The notes under the pieces: model-generated | What the model was told of the DNA's origin: nothing | What the model saw: only the letters and a program-made list of their open reading frames with translations | Database searches by the model: none | Assembly (NCBI GenBank): GCA_964034945.1 | Contig: OZ035960.1 | Coordinates: 81,563,331 to 81,627,330, forward strand | Length of the DNA stretch: 64,000 bases | From: Chrysopilus asiliformis | Lineage: Eukaryota > Arthropoda > Insecta > Diptera > Rhagionidae | Direction: 5' to 3' | Position numbers and translations under genes: made by a program | Shown here: piece after piece, positions 60,058 to 64,000 of the stretch | How positions within the stretch are numbered: the first letter of the stretch is position 1 | How the letters are laid out: every line of letters starts with the position of its first letter

Positions 60058-61627
60058 AGGCCCGGCTCAACCTAATATGCAGACCATGCAAGGCATGGGG
60101 GCGCCGATCTAAAGGGCGCCTTTCCTCTTTCGATTTAAATAATTATATATTTTTAATTTTTTATATTTGTGTAAACAAACATTTTTAAAAAAAAATTTCT
60201 GTTTAATTTATTAAAAAAATATTTGAAAACTCTAAATACAAATTCAAATATTTTTTGTGATCCATATTTTATTCGAATTTGCTAGAAAATATATTCGTGA
60301 ACGTAACTGTTGCTTTATGGTGGATCTCCATTACTGAAGGATTCGACGTGTGCAAAAAATTGCATTTAAATAGAAAGAGACAAATCTCTGTGATTGTCAG
60401 TGCGAAAGACAGAAGACGAACGCGATGTTTTTATAGGCAGTTTTATAGGATATACGTCATAGGAATTTGAACCTTATTCTATGACCACAACACTCAACTT
60501 TCAAACATTAGCTAGACTTCAAAAAAATCTCCCAACCGTGTGACATTTGACATCGTCTTTAAATATTTTAATAAAATGGATTAGGATAGCAAAAAATTAC
60601 TAATCGATATAATTTTCGATGAAGATAGCACAAGTGACAGTGACAATGAAGACCGTGTCGTAAAAAAAGAGAAAGTTCTGGGTTCATGAATATTACAAGG
60701 ATCGGGACATAAATGGGGCATTTGTGAGCGTTTTTGGAGCATTACGTTGTATACGCGATCCGAGTTTCTTCTGCAAATATTTGCGAATGACGGCCACACA
60801 ATTTGAAAAGCTTCTCCAAATGGTTGGACCATTAATTGAGAAGCAAGTAGTGATTCGCGAACCACTATGCGTAATTTTACAGCAGTCATACAAGAAATGT
60901 CAAAACACAACTTAAATGTATTGGACCTCACTATTTGTTTACGGAGAATGTGTGAGTTTAATTTTATAGTTGCACACGATCTTTATAGGAAAAGTTAAAG
61001 TCGTTCAACTTCATCTACAAACGCGACATCTGGCGAAGTGTGCATCCTATAAAAAAACTACAAATGCGACATCTGGCGACGTATTGCATTTTTTTTTTGC
61101 ACACGTTCTCTCTCTTTTTTACGAAGGCCTTTTTACGTAAGTGTGTCTCTATATTTTTGCACACGTCGAATGCTTCAGTAATGGAGATCCACCATTACGA
61201 ATATTTTTGAGTCTTCCAGTTTCAGTTGCAAGTGGTGAGAGATCATTTTCGAAATTAAAAATTATTAAAAATTATCTGAGATCAAGTATTTCGCAGGAGC
61301 GACTGGTAGGGCTATCGATGATAGCAATTGAAAGAGATATTTGTGAAAAAATCGACACTAATGAAATAATTCGCAAACTTAAAAGCAAGAAAAGTAAAAT
61401 TTTAGAAACTTAAATAAATAAAATTGTTAAATTTTTTATACTTTATTTTGAACTATTATAATTCGTTGAACTTGTAATTATTTTATTTGTATGAATTATT
61501 TTACATAAAACGTTTTGTGCCTTTAAATTTATTTACTTATCTCCCATATGTACATTTTTTTATAATTCAAACAAAAAGGGCGCAAAAAAAACTTGCATAG
61601 GGCGCATAGAACCATAGAGCCGGCGGT
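60058..61627 (+). mobile_element. Inner hAT element
   Basis: Ends aggcccggctc and gagccggcggt are imperfectly inverted. The octamer ccaggatc is exactly duplicated at 60050-60057 and 61628-61635. The coding remnant at 60290-60317 plus 61198-61413 gives VTVALRIFLSLPVSVASGER then SFSKLKIIKNYLRSSISQER, the hAT C-terminal dimerisation domain, once the Harbinger insertion is removed. It ends with TAA at 61411-61413. Confidence 0.85.
60318..61194 (+). mobile_element. Innermost PIF/Harbinger element with transposase fragment
   Basis: 877 bp; ends tggtggatctccattactga and its complement are near-perfect over about 40 bp, flanked by TTA at 60315-60317 and 61195-61197. On the + strand, 60690-60870 encodes EYYKDRDINGAFVSVFGALR and KYLRMTATQFEKLLQMVGPL, the N-terminal half of Harbinger transposase. 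The DDE part is missing. Subterminal blocks match the MITE at 4121-4698. Confidence 0.88.
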
Positions 61628-62094
61628 CCAGGATCAACAGCTTCAGTGGAACGATTTTTCTCCCAAATGAACAGGACGTGGACAGATGAAAAACTCGATT
61701 AGAAATTGAAACATTAAAAGCGATTCTCACGATCAAAACCAATATGAAACTATCTTGCTTGGAGTTCTATGAATTCCTGACGTCGCAGCCGGAAATGCTT
61801 CGGAAAATAGCTTCTAAAGACGAACACAACACGTGAGTTGATAATAAAACTCTCGAAATTGACAATGACGACAAAAGCAATGATTTTACACTTAATCAAT
61901 GATACAATAATAATTACATTCACAAGTGTATTGCATTTTTTATGTAAATTTTTTTCAAATAAGTGACTTAGAACTGTATCCTGTATTTATCCTGTATTTT
62001 GAAAAATTTATCCTGTAAAATCCTGTAAAATCCTTAATTTTCGCAGGTTTATCCTGTATTTCAGCCAAAATGAGATGGGAGCCTTAGGTATGAT

Positions 62095-62673
62095 GCACAG
62101 CACACACACATATAAGTATGCATTTCATTAGTAAGAGAGCGATATCTCGGTCCCAGCATTAAAGTTTTGTTCTAAAAGCAAATTAAAACCATAATTTTTT
62201 CTCGTTCTTTGGAGCGTTTTACTGAAATTCTGAATTTCGTTTTCTCGAGAGTGATTTTTATTTTCAATTTTTTTCAATTCCTGCAAAGCGAATTGAACCG
62301 AAATAATATGAATAGCCAGAAGCAGAACAACCCATTTAGAGAAGAGAAACAATCAAGTTCTATATGAGATTCAATACACACAAAGAAAGCATAAAAAGAG
62401 TATAAATGTGAAATCTGTACTGCAAGCAGCAGACACAGCATAACAGCGGAATAAAAATTTTGATTTTGCTTTTTAAAAACATAATTGAACATAGTTTAAC
62501 ATAACAAAATACCCTATACAATGCTTAAATGTAGCCCTCATCTTATAACACAGGTTTTGTTCAGATATCACCACAAACTATCGAGTTTCATCGATTGCAA
62601 ATTTGTTATCATGGCAGCAAGCCGATTTTCTAATTTGTACCCCCATTACCAAAATCCAAGACGTATCCACGTC
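62095..62673. other. Remaining sequence of the 58157-62673 insertion
   Basis: Host sequence of the layer that split the DD37E transposase. It shows no coding similarity. Its outer ends contain gacgtggatccg and cgtatccacgtc, which are partly inverted, but its class cannot be assigned. Confidence 0.35.
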
Positions 62674-63101
62674 AAAAAGATTGAAACATCCGGAATCCAG
62701 GCGGCGATGAAAAAATTACCCAAAAAAGTTAGAAAAGCAAACCGTTCCGGAGTTGAATTTTTTTTTGTGAATTTGCTTTGAATCTAACTATAAATAAAAC
62801 AAAAATATATCAACATATTACACGGGGTTTGTTTTATGATCATTTTAGTAAGTGTTCGGATTTCATTCCGCATACATTATTCCTCAAAAGATAAAAATAT
62901 ATCAATTAAAGTATTAGCATCATTTTTCGTTGCTTCAAATGGGCCAAAGACACTACAAAGTATCCATTTGGAGTAACAGTACACGGCAAAAAATCCTGGA
63001 GTAATTTTCAATCTAAAAATTCTATTAGACAAAATTTCAATACAATTTGGATTAGAATTTAATAAATGCCAAATATCGCATTAATTCCAATCTTTTTTTA
63101 T

Positions 63102-63632
63102 ACCCGTATGGTGAAACCAAAGGGTATATTAACTTTGCCTTACCGTTTGTAACGCCAAGATCCCGTCATCACACACAAAAATGAATTACACCAGTGTGTT
63201 TAGAATGATAAAAAAAAGTTGAATTTAACATGTCCGTCCGTCTGTCTGTCTGTCCGGCTGTCTGTCTGTGGCGCGGATTGCGGGCGCATGAATTGAGCTA
63301 GAGACTTGAAATTTTGCGCAGATCCGTTTTTCGTAAAATGCGAGGCTAAGTTCGTTAATGGGCAAAAATGGACCATTAGGAACGAAACGAAAATGTTTTT
63401 CGCGAATATCTCAAAAACTGTGCATCCTATCAAAAAAGTGCAAGAACAAAAGTTATTTAGAATATGATTCTACATGAAACTCCCATACATCAAAATCCGA
63501 TTGGAACAAGTTTTAAAAAAATCTTATTGGAAAATTTGAATTCAAATGAAATTTTGATACGCCGTTCAATTAAATCACCATACGTTTTTTTCAATAATTG
63601 CCAGATTGGCAATTATAGCTTTTGTTATGTTT
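63102..63632. repeat. Full-looking copy of the CTGTCCGT dispersed-repeat family
   Basis: Starts acccgtatggtgaaaccaaa, runs through accgtttgtaacgccaagat and a ccgtccgtctgtctgtctgt tract at 63233-63270, and ends with the ttgccagattggcaa hairpin and attatagcttttgttatg. Fragments occur at 6940, 10124, 17225, 18100, 47250 and 53028. No ORF of known type. Confidence 0.6.
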
Positions 63633-64000
63633 GTATTGGAGTTCAATTTTTTTGTATTACATATTGAATCTTAATACTATATATATTAAATTCAAATCCA
63701 ATATTATTTTGAAAATATTATTTTGTTAATTTCAATTAGATTTAATCCAAGTTGGATTAAACTACATACACTCATAGAAAGCAATACAGTCCGGACATTT
63801 TCAATTCAACATATATTAAAATTAATTTTTCCCAACATTCTTTGAAGTTTTTTTTAAAAAGTATGCCGCGAAACATGTTTCAAAGTCGGTAAAGCTTTTG
63901 TTCAATTGTGTTCCAAGAAATTGATTATTGAGTTTAATCAAGTTTTTAAATAATAATGTCGGTCAAAATATATCAAATTGAGTGAAACTGATATCTTGAA
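63633..64000. other. Right edge of the window
   Basis: AT-rich sequence without a recognisable gene or repeat. Confidence 0.5.

Larger units (their letters stand above)
59672..62086 (+). mobile_element. hAT element carrying a nested hAT
   Basis: Ends taaggctcccatct and agatgggagcctta are inverted. The octamer ggtatgat is exactly duplicated at 59664-59671 and 62087-62094. Subterminal tcctgtattt repeats flank both sides. Its coding remnant reads EIATIAEYILCLPG up to 60057 and resumes after the inner insertion as STASVERFFSQMNRTWTDEK (61636-61694), the hATC motif. The frame continues over the junction, which proves the order of insertion. Confidence 0.85.
57778..62781 (+). pseudogene. DD37E transposase, internally deleted and split
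   Basis: N-terminal helix-turn-helix start MALSELERRE then ICKFSKENPNKTKNE (57778-57850, with a stop between). After a deletion, 57870-58156 gives KFIEEYHKNDKVIFWPDLAS with a catalytic Asp, and QLRQIETFWANLKREVY with the catalytic Glu 37 residues later. The frame breaks after ITLKK at 58156 and resumes at 62674 as KKIETSGIQAAMKKLPKKVR to a stop at 62781. The AAAAAG at 58151-58156 and at 62674-62679 marks the insertion point. The first catalytic Asp region is lost. Confidence 0.75.
56856..62877 (+). mobile_element. Tc1/mariner-superfamily (DD37E) element, inflated by nested insertions
   Basis: Outer ends acgtatgcggaatgaaatcc and ggatttcattccgcatacat are inverted over about 26 bp, with TA at 56854-56855 and 62878-62879. 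Transposase pieces lie on the + strand at 57778-58156 and 62674-62781. The body has been expanded to 6 kb by a 4.5-kb insertion at 58157 and a hAT remnant upstream. The left tip starts 13 bp beyond the end of the giant inverted repeat. Confidence 0.75.

Overview
The window is nuclear DNA from an insect, most likely a dipteran. It is AT-rich, with short GT-AG introns (about 50-70 nt) alternating with long transposon-filled ones. The order is inferred only from intron style and resemblance to fly proteins; no species can be named. I see no tRNA, rRNA or CRISPR array.

Two host genes converge. On the + strand (821-23434) lies a complete gene for the XMAP215/CKAP5/Mini spindles microtubule polymerase. 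Eighteen constitutive exons join in phase to 2009 codons plus stop, and an optional 108-nt in-frame cassette exon would make 2045. On the - strand (27475-44954) lies a NACHT and WD-repeat (NWD) protein in twelve exons, about 1671 residues, lacking only its extreme N-terminus. A TA-flanked Tc1/mariner-type element (24528-25813) sits between the two 3' ends.

The rest is mostly transposable elements (TEs). msps introns hold a PIF/Harbinger MITE (4121-4698), a broken Helitron helicase with its 3' terminus (10950-13423), a mariner relic (about 14150-14700), a candidate solo LTR (about 21127-21670) and copies of dispersed repeat families. NWD introns hold a 1-kb foldback element (37985-39043), a large palindrome joined to an array of about 122-bp repeats (40586-41770), and an LTR-like block near 35.1-35.5 kb.

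From 45 kb to the end there is no intact host gene. There is a decayed Nup37-like copy that keeps its introns (48526-49161), several hAT and Harbinger elements with recognisable target-site duplications, a second array-plus-palindrome element (50915-52083), a giant inverted repeat with about 1-kb arms (53500-56843), and a stack of transposons nested up to five deep (56856-62877). The layering can be read from duplicated target sites and from interrupted transposase frames that resume after each insertion.

The two host genes have unrelated jobs: one builds microtubules, the other is a predicted NTPase scaffold. The most distinctive feature of the window is its TE history, especially the palindrome-plus-array family and the nested stack.
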